A stretch of DNA of 64,000 bases. It comes from Stomorhina lunata. Taxonomy: Eukaryota > Arthropoda > Insecta > Diptera > Rhiniidae. This document shows, in pieces, positions 1 through 12,960 of this stretch (positions within the stretch are counted from its first letter, which is position 1; each line of letters begins with the position of its first letter). The stretch is from the NCBI GenBank assembly GCA_933228675.1, contig OW121742.1:19124850-19188849 (forward strand), read 5' to 3'. Position numbers and translations under genes: made by a program. A model generated the notes under the pieces. That model made no database searches and had not been told where the DNA came from. It worked only from the letters and a program-made list of their open reading frames with translations.

Positions 1-450
1 TCTATAGAAAAGTTGGCGATCGCCTTGGTTTTCTATAGAATAATTGGCGATCGACTTAGTTTTCTATAGAAAAATTATTTGATCGCCCTTGTTTTAAAGA
101 AAAAGGTTTTTGATCGACTTAGTTTTCTATAGAAAAGTTAGCGATCGCTATAGTTTTCGATAAAAAAAATGCCGATCGCCTTACTTTTTTATAGAAAGTT
201 GGCGATCGCATTTGTTTTCCAGAAAAGTTTTCTGGTAAAATGTTTCCGATCGACACATTTTTCATTACAATTTCTACAGACAACTAAAAGAACGCCTAAG
301 TTTTCTATGGAAGAGTTTGGATTTTTTTAGTTGTTACTAATATATATGTAGAAATATTGAAATCGTCTTAGGTTTTTATTGAAAAGTTATCGATGGATTT
401 ATTTTTTTATAGAGAGGTTAAAGTTCGCTTTTGTTTTCTATATAAATGAT
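1..450 (-). repeat. 31-bp tandem array, CTATAG/GGCGATCGCC family, decaying
   Basis: Tandem monomers of about 31 bp combine the palindrome TTTTCTATAGAAAA with a linker reading GTTGGCGATCGCCTTGG. They are the reverse complement of the array at 3330-3978, so I call this minus orientation. The first 230 bp are regular; after that monomers carry many substitutions and the pattern fades near 450. The array runs off the left edge of the window. Confidence 0.88.
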
Positions 451-1386
451 AACAATGATTAATTCTTTAATATTTTTTTAGTTTGTTTCATACAATGTTT
501 ATCTATTGTGGGAACTATTAACTACAACCCCTTTTAAAACACCTCCTACCAACTATTCCAACAACTTGTTCATATTTTTATTTATTGACATGCAAATAAT
601 TTTTTTTATCTTAGCAAAATATTATTATATTCCCATACATTATAAATCAATAAATTAAACAATTAATTAACATGTGTTCAAATATTCTGCAGCAAGAAAA
701 TGATTTATATTTTATTATAATCGTAATTCACATAAATAAAATAAATAAGTAGTATTGAGATCATTGCAAGATCCTTGGCGATATAATTCTTTTTTATTTC
801 GCAAAATCAGATAATGAAAATTTGCATAACAGAAATTTTTTTATAATTACATATTTTAGTTGATGAAATCCAACATCGACGTCAATAAGACATAATCATT
901 TTACGACCAAATATTTATTTCTAGCATAACTATTTAGTATTTCCTAATTTTTCTGCAATTATTATTTCTTTTTAATTATAACTAATATTAGTGGTTTTAG
1001 TCGCTTTATAATTTTATTATTTAATTTTTACTTCTTGTCGATAAAATATTAATAATGTTTGAAATATTTCATTCAAACACATTAAAGAAATTACCCATAA
1101 ACATGCGATATTGAATGAAAAAAAAGTAGAAACATAAAAGATAGATATTATAACTTACAAACAACATTTTAATTTAAATTTTAAATAAAAAATAGAATAA
1201 ATAATTGCCAACACCAACAACAGCAACGACGAAGACAACAATTATATTTAGACGGTACACATGTAAAGCTGCTGCGCAATGCGCACTCACATGTGAGTCT
1301 ACAAGTGTCTAAATGCAGAAAAACACATATGAATATTCTAAAAGGTATGTGTGTATACACTACACGCAATTTTAATAGGGTTTACA
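451..1386. other. A+T-rich stretch with no recognised gene
   Basis: I see no coding region or known element. The stretch includes a short CAA/CAG-rich tract near 1205-1245 and a 14-bp palindrome ACTCACATGTGAGT at 1285-1298. The 62-codon cysteine-rich open frame on the minus strand (1181-1369) is a translation of the CAA-type tract and looks spurious. Confidence 0.6.
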
Positions 1387-2656
1387 ACTTTTCTATAGAA
1401 AACTATGACGATCACCAACATTTCAATAAAAAAATATGTCAACCAACAACTTTTCTATAGAAAACTATGGCGATCAGAAACTTTTAACAGAAGACTATAG
1501 CAATCACCAACTTTTCTATAGAAAACTTTTGCGATCACCAACTTTTCTATAGAAAACTGTGGCGACCACCAAATTTTCTATAGAAAACTACGGCGATCAC
1601 CAACTTTTCTATAGAAAACTAAGGCGATCACCAACTTTTCTATAGGATATTAAGGCGATCACCAACTTGTCTATAGAAAACTATTGCGATTACCAACTTT
1701 TCTATAGAAAACTATGGCGATCACCAACTTTTCTATAGAAAAATATGGCGATCATCAACTTTTCTATAGAAAACTATGGCGATCACCAACTTTTCCATAT
1801 AAAAGTATGGCGATCACCAACTTTTCTATAGAAAACTAAGGCGATCACCAACTTTAATAGAAGACCATGGCAATCACCAACTTTTCTATAGAAAACTTTT
1901 GCGATCACCAACTAAAACTATGGCGATCACCAACTTTTCTATAGAAAACTATTGCGATTACCAACTTTTCTATAGAAAACTATGGCGATCACCAACTTTT
2001 CTGCAGAAAAATATGGCGATCACCTACTTTTCTATAGAAAACTATGGCGATCACCAACTTTTCTATAGAAAATTATGGTGATCACCAACTTTTTTATAGA
2101 AGACCATGGCAATCGCCAACTTTTCTATAGAAAACTTTTGCGATCACCAACTAAAACTATGGCGATCACCAACTTTTCTATAGAAAACTATTGCGATTAC
2201 CAACTTTTCTATAGAAAAATATGGCGATCACCAACTTTTCTATAGAAAACTATGGCGATCACCAACTTTTCTATAGAAAAATATGGCGATCATCAACTTT
2301 TCTATAGAAAACTATGGCGATCACCAACTTTTCCATATAAAACTATGGCGATCACCAACTTTTCTATAGAAAACTAAGGCGATCACAAACTTTTAATAGA
2401 AGACCATGGCAATCGCTAACTTTTCTATAGAAAACTTTTGCGATCACCAACTAAAACTATGGTGATCACCAACTTTTCTATAGAAAACTATTGCGATTAC
2501 CAACTTTTCTATAGAAAACTATGGCGATCACCAACTTTTCTATAGAAAAATATGGCGATCACCAACTTTTCTATAGAAAGCTATGGCGGTCACCAACTTT
2601 TCTATAGAAAACTATGGCAATCACCAACTTTTGTATATGAAGATCACTTACTTTTG
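1387..2656 (+). repeat. 31-bp tandem array, CTATAG/GCGATCACC family
   Basis: About 40 monomers, each TTTTCTATAGAAAA plus linker CTATGGCGATCACCAAC (14+17=31 bp). A shortened monomer lacking about 10 bp of the core recurs with the same neighbours near 1910, 2150 and 2450, showing a higher-order repeat of 8-10 monomers. Open frames across it are translations of the repeat. Confidence 0.95.
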
Positions 2657-3329
2657 TACCTCTTCAATTATTTGCGAGTGTGTTTTGCAGTTTTAATAAT
2701 GCGTGGCCTCTAGTCATTGAAGTCTAAATAAATTTATTTTTCATATTAAATATTTCAAGTGTTCTAGAACTTAGAATCGAAGCTTAGAGAGCCATATACA
2801 ATTGCAACAACATCAAACTGGAAAAAATATCGAAAAGTCTAACTGTCTCAAATTCAAATTACAAATAGACCAAACAAATGTGACTCATTGTTAGATTTTG
2901 GTTTTACATTTATTCACATTGAAATAGAAAAAAATGAAAAAAAATGCATTATTTAAATTATTACATAAATTTAAGTTTATTTTGTTGCCATTTTTGTTGG
3001 CAAAAGATCATTTGAATGATCTGAGAATGAGCGTTGTGTAGGTTTTTTAATTATATGATTAAAATATATACAATAAATTTAAATTTAATTTTTATTACGT
3101 CTCTAAACAGAAACTCTTTTTCATTTTCATCATGTTCAAATGTAAATTATATAACATTTTTATTTATTTGCTTTTATTATTTATTTGTTTTGTTTAAATA
3201 AAATTGATACTCGTATATTTGAAGCCGTTTAATTTAACATAAATAATTCAGAGGAAAACTATAAAATGTTTCTTAATTTAGAGGTTTTTGCAAAATGTTT
3301 TAACACAATTAAAAAAACTGTTTACTAGT
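2657..3329. other. A+T-rich spacer between two 31-bp arrays
   Basis: Non-repetitive sequence with no recognisable coding region, RNA gene or mobile element. Confidence 0.55.
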
Positions 3330-3978
3330 GTGATCGCCAAGTTCTCTATAGAAAAATATAGTGATCGACAACTTTTCTATAGAAAAATATAGCGATCGCC
3401 AACTTTTCTATAGAAAAATATAGCGATCGCCAACTTTTCTATAAAAAATATAGCGATCGCCAACTTTTCTATAGAAAAATATAGCGATCGCCATCTTTTC
3501 TTTAAAAAATATAACGATCGCCATCTTTTCTATAGAAAAATATAGCGATCTCCAACTTTTCTATAGAACAATATAGCGATCGCTAACTTTTCTATAGAAA
3601 AATATAGCGATCGCCAACTTTTCTATAAAAAAAATATAGCGATCGCCATCTTTTCTTTAAAAAAATATAACGATCGCCAACTTTTCTATAGAAAAATATA
3701 GCGATCGCCAACTTTTCTATAGAAAAATATAGCGATCGCCAACTTTTCTATAAAAAAATATAGCGATCGCCAACTTGTCTATAGAAAAATATAGCGATCG
3801 CCAACTTTTCAATAGAAAAATATAGAGATCACCAACTTTTATATAGAAAAATATAGCGATACCAAATTTTCTATAGAAAAATATAGCGACCGCTAACTTT
3901 TCTATAGTAAAATTTTGCGATCGCTAACTTTTCTATAGAAAAATATAGCGATCGCCAACTTCTGTATATAAAACTATG
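3330..3978 (+). repeat. 31-bp tandem array, CTATAG/GCGATCGCC family
   Basis: About 21 monomers, each TTTTCTATAGAAAAA plus linker TATAGCGATCGCCAAC (15+16=31 bp). Most monomers contain two palindromes, CTATAG and GCGATCGC, spaced regularly. It is close to the 1387-2656 array but has GATCGCC where that one has GATCACC, and opposite in direction to the array at 1-450. Confidence 0.95.
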
Positions 3979-4689
3979 ATTTTAAATTCTTTTGCTTCTG
4001 ATCTTATCTTCCATTGATACATATTTAATCATAATATCTAAACATTTCCATTATTTAAAGTCAAAATATTTATACTTATGCAATTTAATAATAACTTTTA
4101 ACAGCAAAAATATTGACGAAAAAAATTTAAAACCTGTTGCCCGAGACAACCATGATGGCAATGTGTTGACAGGTAGCATCCTTTATTTTAACACATTCTC
4201 AAAACAGTTTAAACTACTTTGAAATCAGCTTTGACTCATGTCATTAACTGGTTTGTTTAGTTAATAAGAATCTGCATTTAAGTCAAGTATGTGGCAAAAT
4301 CAAGCAACCTTGCAACGGCAACCAACGAAGAAATACCAGCATATTTAAAGAGCTATTAACTAAGTAGTAACAAGTAGTCAACCAAATGTCTTAACATTGA
4401 TACAATATCTTTAAGTCCGTCCGACCATCCATTCTTCCTGCCATGAGTTTTGAAAGTCTGTCCTTCCTGCCAACATAATGCAATGTGTTATGTGTGTTCA
4501 TTTGACAATACAATTATGTCTTGATTCACCCTTGGGCGAAAATGATTTTTACAACACAACTTTGAATATGGAAGTAGTAGTAATATTAAGGCCTGATAAG
4601 ATGAAAATAGAAATTTCATATTTTTACTATGTTTATAGGAACATTTAAAAATGGTTTATATAGAAAACGAAGGATATAATAAAAAGCTG
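3979..4689. other. Unique sequence, no recognised gene
   Basis: Less A+T rich than its surroundings, notably 4110-4540, with pyrimidine-rich words such as CTTCCTGCC repeated at about 4434 and 4463. The 76-codon open frame at 3992-4222 has no recognisable domain. I cannot assign a function. Confidence 0.5.
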
Positions 4690-5880
4690 GGCAATTTTGC
4701 AATTTTTTTTTTAACAAAAAAATTTAAAAAATTTCCTTAAAAAATAGAAAATTTTTGAAAAATTTCCTTTAAAAATAGGAAATTTTTGAAAAATTTTCTT
4801 TAAAAACAGAAAATTTTTGAAAAATTTGCTTTAAAAATAGGAAATTTTTGAAAAAATTTCCTATAAAAATAGGAATTTTTTGAAATTTTAGAAAATAAGA
4901 ACATCTTGAAAATTAAAAAATTTTTTAAAACTTTCCTAAAAAAATAAGAAATTTCTGAAAAATTTCCTATAAAAATAAAAATTTTTGAAAAATTTTATAC
5001 AAAATAAGATTTTTATTAAAAATTTCCTCTAAAATAAGAAATTTTTAAAAATGTCCTAAATATGAAAAACTATTTTAGTGTAAAAATTGGAAATTTTTAA
5101 AATATATCCTCTAAAAATACGACATTTAGGAACGTCTAAAAATACGACATAGGAACGTTTTTAAAATTTTATTAAAAAAATTTGCAATTTTTGAAAAATT
5201 TCCTATAACAATAGGAAATTTTATAAAAAATAGTAAATTTTTTAAAAATTTCCTACAAAAATGGAAATTTTTTAAAAATAGGGCAATTTAAAATAGGGAA
5301 TTTTTTAAAAACTTCCTTTTTTTTGAAAAAAATTGGAAATTTTAGATAAATATCGTTAGATATAGGAAATTTTTGATAAATTTCCTATAAATGTAGGAAA
5401 TCTTACAATAAAAATTGAAAACTTTTGAAAAGATTCCTAAAAAATAGGATTTTTTTTTAATTTCCTAAAAAAGTAGGAAAATTCTTTAAAATTTCCTATA
5501 AATATAGGAAATTTTTCAAAAAAAAAAAAGGAAATTTTTGAAAAATTTCCTATAACAATAGGAAATTTTAAAAAAAGTTTCTATAAATATCTAAAATTTT
5601 TGAAAAATTCAAAATTCAACCAACTCGCCCCAATAATGTCATAATGACGCTGAGGCACTTAAATTGTAATATAAAAACTTGTAAAAAAAATACTTTTCAA
5701 AAAAAAAAAAATAAAAAAAATTTACAAAAAAATATAAAAAAATCCTATAAAAATAAGAATTTTTTGTAAAATTTCTCTAAATAAAATTCCTATAAAAATA
5801 AGAAATTTTTGTAAAATTTTTTTAAATTGAATTCCTATAAAAATATAAAATTTTTGAAATTGGTGAAAAATTACCTAATC
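4690..5880 (+). repeat. Degenerate family A array
   Basis: Imperfect copies of the family A monomer, which consists of the 19-bp palindrome GAAATTTTTGAAAAATTTC plus linker CTATAAAAATAA. Indels and substitutions are frequent. A short non-repeat interruption lies near 5610-5690. Confidence 0.85.
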
Positions 5881-7204
5881 TAGAAAAAATGTTCTTAAGT
5901 TCGATTTTATATAAAATTTCCCCCATGTGTATAAAACAAAAAACTTATGTTATTATAGATGTATCTAAACTAAGTCATGATAAGAGATAAGAAAAATTGT
6001 AACAAGTTTTCATTTTACAAACCGAATCACCTGTAAAAACTATGAATTATTTAAATGGCAAAAAAATCTGTAATAGACAAAAAATAATTTAAACCTTAAA
6101 GGCAAAATGTGATGACTGGACGCGTGTTCTCATATGACAGACCAGACGGACTTAAAAACTCCTTAATATGAGCAACAAAAAAGTTTGATATAAATTGTAT
6201 AAATTTGATTGATATGTTGGCATTAAATATCTTAAAGCTTTGCGAAAAAACTAATTTAAACAAATGATGATTTATTGGCAAATTATAATAAGAAGAAAAA
6301 AGGTAGACCCGCAACTGAAGCAGGTGATAAATGAAGTTTTAACAAAATGATATATTTACGTATAAACAAATTATTGATCGTGGTAACTGAATTGTCATTA
6401 AACAAGTTTATCAAGTAAAAGACTAGAGTTAGAGAAACATTTTGGCTTTTAGATAACTCAAACTTCAAAATTTTGTTACCAATTTATTTTAATTTTTTTT
6501 TTTTCAATTATTATTTTCAATTAAATAAAATATAAAAACTGATTTACTTAAATGATTTAAACAAAATAGTAACAAATTAATTTAACAATTTAGAAAGTAG
6601 TTTATTTGTATCCATGCATGGGCCATGTTTTAATCAAAAATATACAAATATAACTTTTTTTATTAAGTTGTTTTTTCTTATAATTACTGGCCATTTAAAC
6701 TTTTATATCTCAGGTATTTTGTCTTAAGTTAAGCCTTTAAAATTTATGTTTCCACTATAAGCACAAACATTTTAAATTATTTGTCAAATCATATAAATAT
6801 TATTAGTTTTTAATTGAATACTAAGAATTTTATTAATTTATTTATGTGCTAAAGCTACTAAAAAATAAAAAAATGGGTGGTTATTTAACAAAAACTTATC
6901 ATAATTTATCAGCAGTTTCCACCTTTTTGAATTTATATTTGAAATTTAAAAAAATGTTTATTAAATTGTATCTGAGATTCAAAATTTATCAATGACTTTG
7001 GTGTCAAGTGTCGTTTTGTTTATGGTGGATTTATGGACATTTATGCCAGATTTAAAAGATAGATTTTTGCAAATTAATTAAAAAATTGTTTTAGTATTTA
7101 AAGATTATTTAATTTTTGGAGCAATTAAGGTCAATAAAGCAAAATTGTTAAGAAAGTTTCTACATACAAATGAAACGTCCTGATTAAATAATACACAACT
7201 TTTT
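5881..7204. other. A+T-rich sequence, no recognised gene
   Basis: No tandem repeat, known element or convincing exon. Two overlapping minus-strand open frames of 61-72 codons (6096-6468) have no recognisable motif and are not supported as genes. Confidence 0.5.
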
Positions 7205-9500
7205 GTCATGCCTCAAAATTTCCTATAGACAAAGACATTTTTGAAAAATTTTCTAAAGTTATTCCCAAAACAAAAGAAATTTTTGAAAATTTCCTTAAAA
7301 AAAAAACTTTTTGAAAAAATTTCCTATAAAAATAAGAAATTTTTGAAAAGTTCCTATTAAAATAAGAACATTATGAAAAATTTCTTATGAAAACAAGAAG
7401 TTTTTGAAAAATATCCTATGAAAATATGAAATTTTTCAAAACTTTAATATAAAAATAAGAAAATTTTAAAAATAAGAAATTTTTTTAAATTTCCTTTAAA
7501 AATTAGAAATTTTTTAAAAATTTTCTATAAAAATAAGAAAGTTTTGAAAATAAACCAATAAAAATTTTTGAAAATTTTACTATCAAAAATAGAAATCTTT
7601 GAAAACGTTCTTATAAAAATAATAATTTTTTAAAAAACTAGAGAAAGAAATTTTTTAAAAATTTCCTATAAAAACCATAAATATTTGAAAAATTTTCTTA
7701 AAAAAAAAACAAAATTTTGAAAAAAATTTCCTATAAAAAAAAAACACATTTTTGCAAAATTTCCTATAAAAAAGACATTTTTGAAAAAAATTCCTACAAA
7801 AATAAAAAATTTCCTATAAAAATATGAAATTTTTAAAAAATTTTTTATAAAAATAAGAAATTTTTGAAAAATATCCCACAAAAATAAAAACTTTTTTAAA
7901 CTTTGTCAAAAAAAAATAAGAAATCTTTGATAAATTTTCTTTACAAATAGGAAATTATTAAAAAATTTCCTATAAATATCAGAAATTTTTTTAAAATTTC
8001 CTATCAAATTAAAAATTTTTTTTAAAATTTCCTTTAAAAATAATATATTTTTGTAAAATTTCCTATAAAATAAGATATTTAAAAAAAATTCCAGTAAAAA
8101 AAAAAGATATTTTTAAAAAAAATCCTATAAAATAAGAAATTTTTTAAAAAATTCCCATAAAAATAAGATATTTTTAAAAATTTGTCCATAAAAATAAAAA
8201 GTTTTTGAAAAGTTTCCTATAAAAATAAGAAATTTTTGAAAAATTTCCTATAAAAATAAGAAAATTTTAAAAATTTCCTATAAAAATAAGAAATTTTTGA
8301 AAAATTTCCTATAAAAATAAGAAATTTTTGAAAAAGTTCCTATAAAAATAAGAAATTTTTTCTATAAAAATAAGAAATTTTTGAAAAATTTCCAATAAAA
8401 ATAAGAAATTTTTGAAAAATTTGCTATAAAAATAAGAAATTTTTGAAAAATTTCCTATAAAAATAAGAAATTTTTAAAAAATTTCCTATAAAAATAAGAA
8501 ATTTTTAAAAAATTTCCTATAAAAATAAGAAATTTTTGAAAAATTTCCTATAAAAATAAGAAATTTTTGAAAAATTTCCTATAAAAATAAGAAATTTTTG
8601 AAAAATTTCCTATAAAAATAAGAAATTTTTGAAAAATTTCCTATAAAAATAAGAAATTTTTGAAAAATTTCCTATAAAAATAAGAAATTTTTGAAAAATT
8701 TCCTATAAAAATAAGAAATTTTTGAAAAATTTCCTATAAAAATAAGAAATTTTTGAAAAATTTTCTATAAAATAAGAAATTTGTGAAAAATTTCCTATAA
8801 AAATAAGAAATTTTTGAAAAATTTCCTATAAAAATAAGAAATTTTTGAAAAATTTCCTATAAAAATAAGAAATTTTTGAAAAATTTCCTATAAAAATAAG
8901 AAATTTTTGAAAAATTTTCTATAAAAATAAGAAATTTTTGAAAAATTTCCTATAAAAATAAGAAATTTTTGAAAAATTTCCTATAAAAATAAGAAATTTT
9001 TGAAAAATTTCTTATAAAAATAAGAAATTTTTGAATATCCATTTTATAGAAATTTTCTATATAAATAAAAAATTTTTTAAGAATAATAAATTTTCGAAAA
9101 ATTTCCTATAAAAATGAGAAATTTTTAAAAAATTTTCTATAAAAATAAGAAATTTTTAAAAAATTTCCTATAAAAATAAGAAATTTTTGAAAAATTTCCT
9201 ATAAAAATAAGAAATTTATAAAAATTTCCTATAAAAATAAAAAAAATTTTGAAAAATTTCCTATAAAAATAAGAAATTTTTGAAAAATTTTCTATAAAAA
9301 TAAGAAATTTTTGAAAAATAAGAAAAATATTCCCATAAAATTAAAACTTTTGAAAAATTTAATATAGAAAATAAAAATGGTTGAAACCTTCTATAGACAA
9401 ATTTTTATTTTAATAGGAAATATTTTAAAAATATTTTTGTTTGTATAAAAAATTTTTCGAAATTTTTTTATTTTTATAAGAAAATTTTCAAAAATATTCC
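7205..9500 (+). repeat. Family A array, homogeneous from about 8200 to 9040
   Basis: Monomers are GAAATTTTTGAAAAATTTC plus CTATAAAAATAA (31 bp). From about 8200 to 9040 they are nearly identical; the flanks (7205-8200 and 9050-9500) are diverged. This is the usual pattern for an array homogenised in the centre and decaying at its edges. Confidence 0.93.
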
Positions 9501-10799
9501 TCATAAAAAAATTAAGCCACATCTGTTACTTTATCAGATTGAAGTGATTTAGCCTTTAATTTAAATTTTATTTGTCAAAATAGCAAAATATTTTTGTAAA
9601 GGATTTAATCAAAAATCATGAATCAAGTTTTTGGCTTAAGTCTTTTGTTTTGTCTACAGAAAAATCACTTTAACACAAAGAATTTTATTTACAAAAGATA
9701 AAAAAACTCAAAAGTATAAGCAATTTGAAATAAATAAATGTCTCATATTAAAATAATAAAACTAAATAAACTATAAACAAAATAATAATTTATTTAAATA
9801 AATAAATAGATATTAATTAACTTCACATACCTCAAAATCATTAAGAGAACCATATGAAAATAGTTAGATAAAACTTAATTATCTAAAGAAAATGTAGCGT
9901 TTGGAAGCCAAGATTTTAGAATATTTAAATCTTAATACCCACTGAGTTTTAGTTCTTTTGTTTACTTATTTAGTTGTTTAAATCACAAAATAAATTCTTA
10001 AGAACTACAAATAATTGAAGTGCAATTAAGTGAATGCATTTAATATAATTAACAATTATCATAATGTAAACAGAAATATTAATACAATTAATATTTTAAC
10101 ACTTGCTGGCAAAATATAGTCTAATAATATCTCGAAGAAACGACAGCAATTACATAAATTTAAATTAAAAAGAAACCAATCAAAATTTAAATGAACTTGA
10201 GTTTCCAAAAGAACAATCGATTTAAAAAGTGAAGTGTCTAAAGTCGTTTTCGAAAGAAACCCCTGGTGCAAAAATTGTCTATTGTTCTCAAAATTAATTT
10301 ATATTTAAATTGATTAGCTCCTGCAATTAAGATCCAAATCTTTATCTCTTAAGCTCAGCTTGCCAACAACTGTGTGGCAAGTTAATTATATTGAAAAAAA
10401 AATATAACGAAACGGACGTTTTTGAATTAGATTTTCTAAGAACATAAATACCCAGTCATTTTGTTTAGCTCCAAATGTTTATTAATTTAATTCATTTGTT
10501 TCCAACACTTAGAGCGTTTTGATTATTTCAATGCTGCAACTAACAGAAACTCTAATGACAGTTTTTATTTCGTGTTCACTTGTAAAATGCCCTAAAAATG
10601 CATTCTTTTAGCATATTGACACTTTAATTATTTGTTTTATTTAATTAGAGAAAAAAATCGATAACCAAATACAAAAATTTGTTGCACAATGCAAATCCAA
10701 AAAGAGTGTTATATTAAGTTAAACGCAAAAAAATCATAATACATGCCACAAGGCTTAAAGCAAACATAAGAGGAATTGAAATCATGCTACAAGAAATTT
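9501..10799. other. A+T-rich sequence, no recognised gene
   Basis: Unique sequence between two family A arrays of opposite orientation. It has poly-A-rich words and no supported coding region. Confidence 0.5.
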
Positions 10800-12150
10800 T
10801 CACAAACAGAAATTTTTAAAACTCTCATTTCAATAGGAGTTTTTTAAAAGTTTCTTATTTTGATAGGAAATTTTTAAAAATTTCTTATTTTTAAACGAAA
10901 TTTTTTAAAAATTTCTAAATTTTATAGAAAATTTCAAAAATTTTCTATAAAAATTTCCTATTTTTATGGGAAATTTATCAAAAAATTCTTATTTATTAAA
11001 ATTATTATTTTTATAGGAAATTTTTCAAAAAATTTCTTATTTTTATAGGAAATCTTTCAAAAATGTCTCTTTTTTTATAGGAAATTTTTCAAAAAATTCC
11101 TTTTTTTTATAGAAAATTTATCAAATTTTTTTTTATAGGAATTTTTTCAAAAATTTCTTTTTCTATAGAAATTTTTTTAAAAATTTCTTAATTTTATAAA
11201 AAATGTTTATTTTTATAGGAAGTTTTTCAAAAATTTCATATTTTTATAGAAAATTTTTCAAAAATTTCCTATTTTTATAGGAAATTTTTCAAAAATTTCC
11301 TATTTTTATAGGACATTTTTCAAAAATTTCTTATTTTTATAGGAAATTTCTGATTTTTATAGGAAATTTTTCAAAAATTTCTAGTTTTTATAGGAAATTT
11401 TTCAAAAATTTCTTATTTTTATAGGAAATTTTTTAAAAATTTCTTATTTTTACAGGAAACTTTTCAAAAATCTCTTATTTTTATAGGAGTTTTTATAATT
11501 TCTTATTTTTACAGGAAATTTTTCAAAAATTTCTTATTTTTATTGCAATTTTTTTAAAAATTTATGTTTTTTTTAATTTTTCAAAAATTTCTAATTTTTA
11601 TAGGAAATTTTTCAAAAATTTCTTATTTTTATGGAAAATTTTTAAAATTTTCATATTTTTATAAGAAATTTTTTTTCAAAATTTTCTTATTTTTTAGGAA
11701 ATTTTTAAAAAATTTCTTATATATATAAGATTTTTTTTATTTTTATAGGAAATTTTTCAAAAATTTCCTATTTTTATGGGAAATTTTTAAAAATTTATTT
11801 TTTTGATAGGAAATTTTTCAAAAATTTCTTAGTTTTATAGAAAATTTTTCAAAAATTTCTTATTTTTATAAGAAATTTTTCAAAATGTTCTTGTTTTTAT
11901 AGGAAATTTTTTAAAATTTTTTTAGTTTTTTAGGAAACTTTTAAAAAATCTCTTATTTTTATAGGAAATTTTTGAAAAATTTCGTATTTTTATAGGAAAT
12001 TTTTCAAAAATTTCTTATTTTTATAGGAAATTTTTCAAAAGTTTCTTATTTTTATAAGAAATTTTTCAAAAATTTCTTATTTTTATAGAATATTTTTAAA
12101 AATTTTTTTACTTTATAGGAAATTTTTGAAAATTCTTTTTTGTCATAATT
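10800..12150 (-). repeat. Family A array, inverted orientation
   Basis: Reverse-complement family A monomers (TTATTTTTATAG then GAAATTTTTCAAAAATTTC), moderately diverged throughout. With the 7205-9500 array it forms a large inverted pair about 1.3 kb apart. Confidence 0.92.
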
Positions 12151-12960
12151 CCTAACTGTAGAGTTCTCCTTAAATATTCACAAGGCGATTAGTTAGTCTT
12201 AAAAAAACGTTTTTGTTTTCGTAAATTAAATTTCCATAAAAAAACTTTGGCACCTGTTTCTTAGTCTTATAACATACGAAAAAAAAAACAAACCTACTCC
12301 CAGACTGAATCATTTTGTCTTTGAGACCTAAGTAACAGCAACTAACTAACATGGCGTGGTCAGTTAGTCAGATTTAAATAATTTTAAATTTCTTGTTTAG
12401 TGTTTTGTTGTTGATTTTGAAATACGAAAATTGAAATAAAGCGCCAAAAGATACAACCAAAAAATTCATATGCATATAATAAAATTTTACAATCTTAGAC
12501 TTATTTTAGTAAATTTACTATATAGTATTTTCAAAATAATTTATAAATTCTAGTACTGGAGTCCAGCAAAATTTTAGATAATTCTATAGCAAACATTTGC
12601 TGATAGCTGTCAAAAATCAAGGCAAGATTTTTTTTATTTCTTAGGGGTTTATTTTATATTATGTATGAATTTGCCTTTTGCTGCAGAGAAGGAGTTCTGG
12701 TCGGTTTTTTAATAGAATTGAAAACAAAATAAAATTTAGCTAATCTTGCAAAGTATTTAAAATTAGGTAACAAAAATTACTTACTTTATGTTACATGTAA
12801 GTAAGTTTTTTTAGTTTTTAATCACATTCGCAAAATTATGCACGAATATTGGGATTAAAATAAAAGATTTCGAAGAGAAAATTTGTTCCTTAAAATTTTA
12901 CTTCCTCTAGATTTTCATAGCGAAAATGTTTCTTTTTAAATTTTTTCTATATATATGTAT
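12151..12960. other. A+T-rich spacer before the family B array
   Basis: No gene recognised. A 60-codon minus-strand open frame (12170-12352) lacks any known motif. Confidence 0.5.

Noticed and set aside
1285..1298. Palindrome ACTCACATGTGAGT containing an E-box-like CACATGTG
   Set aside because: A single 14-bp palindrome far from any gene can arise by chance; no promoter context.
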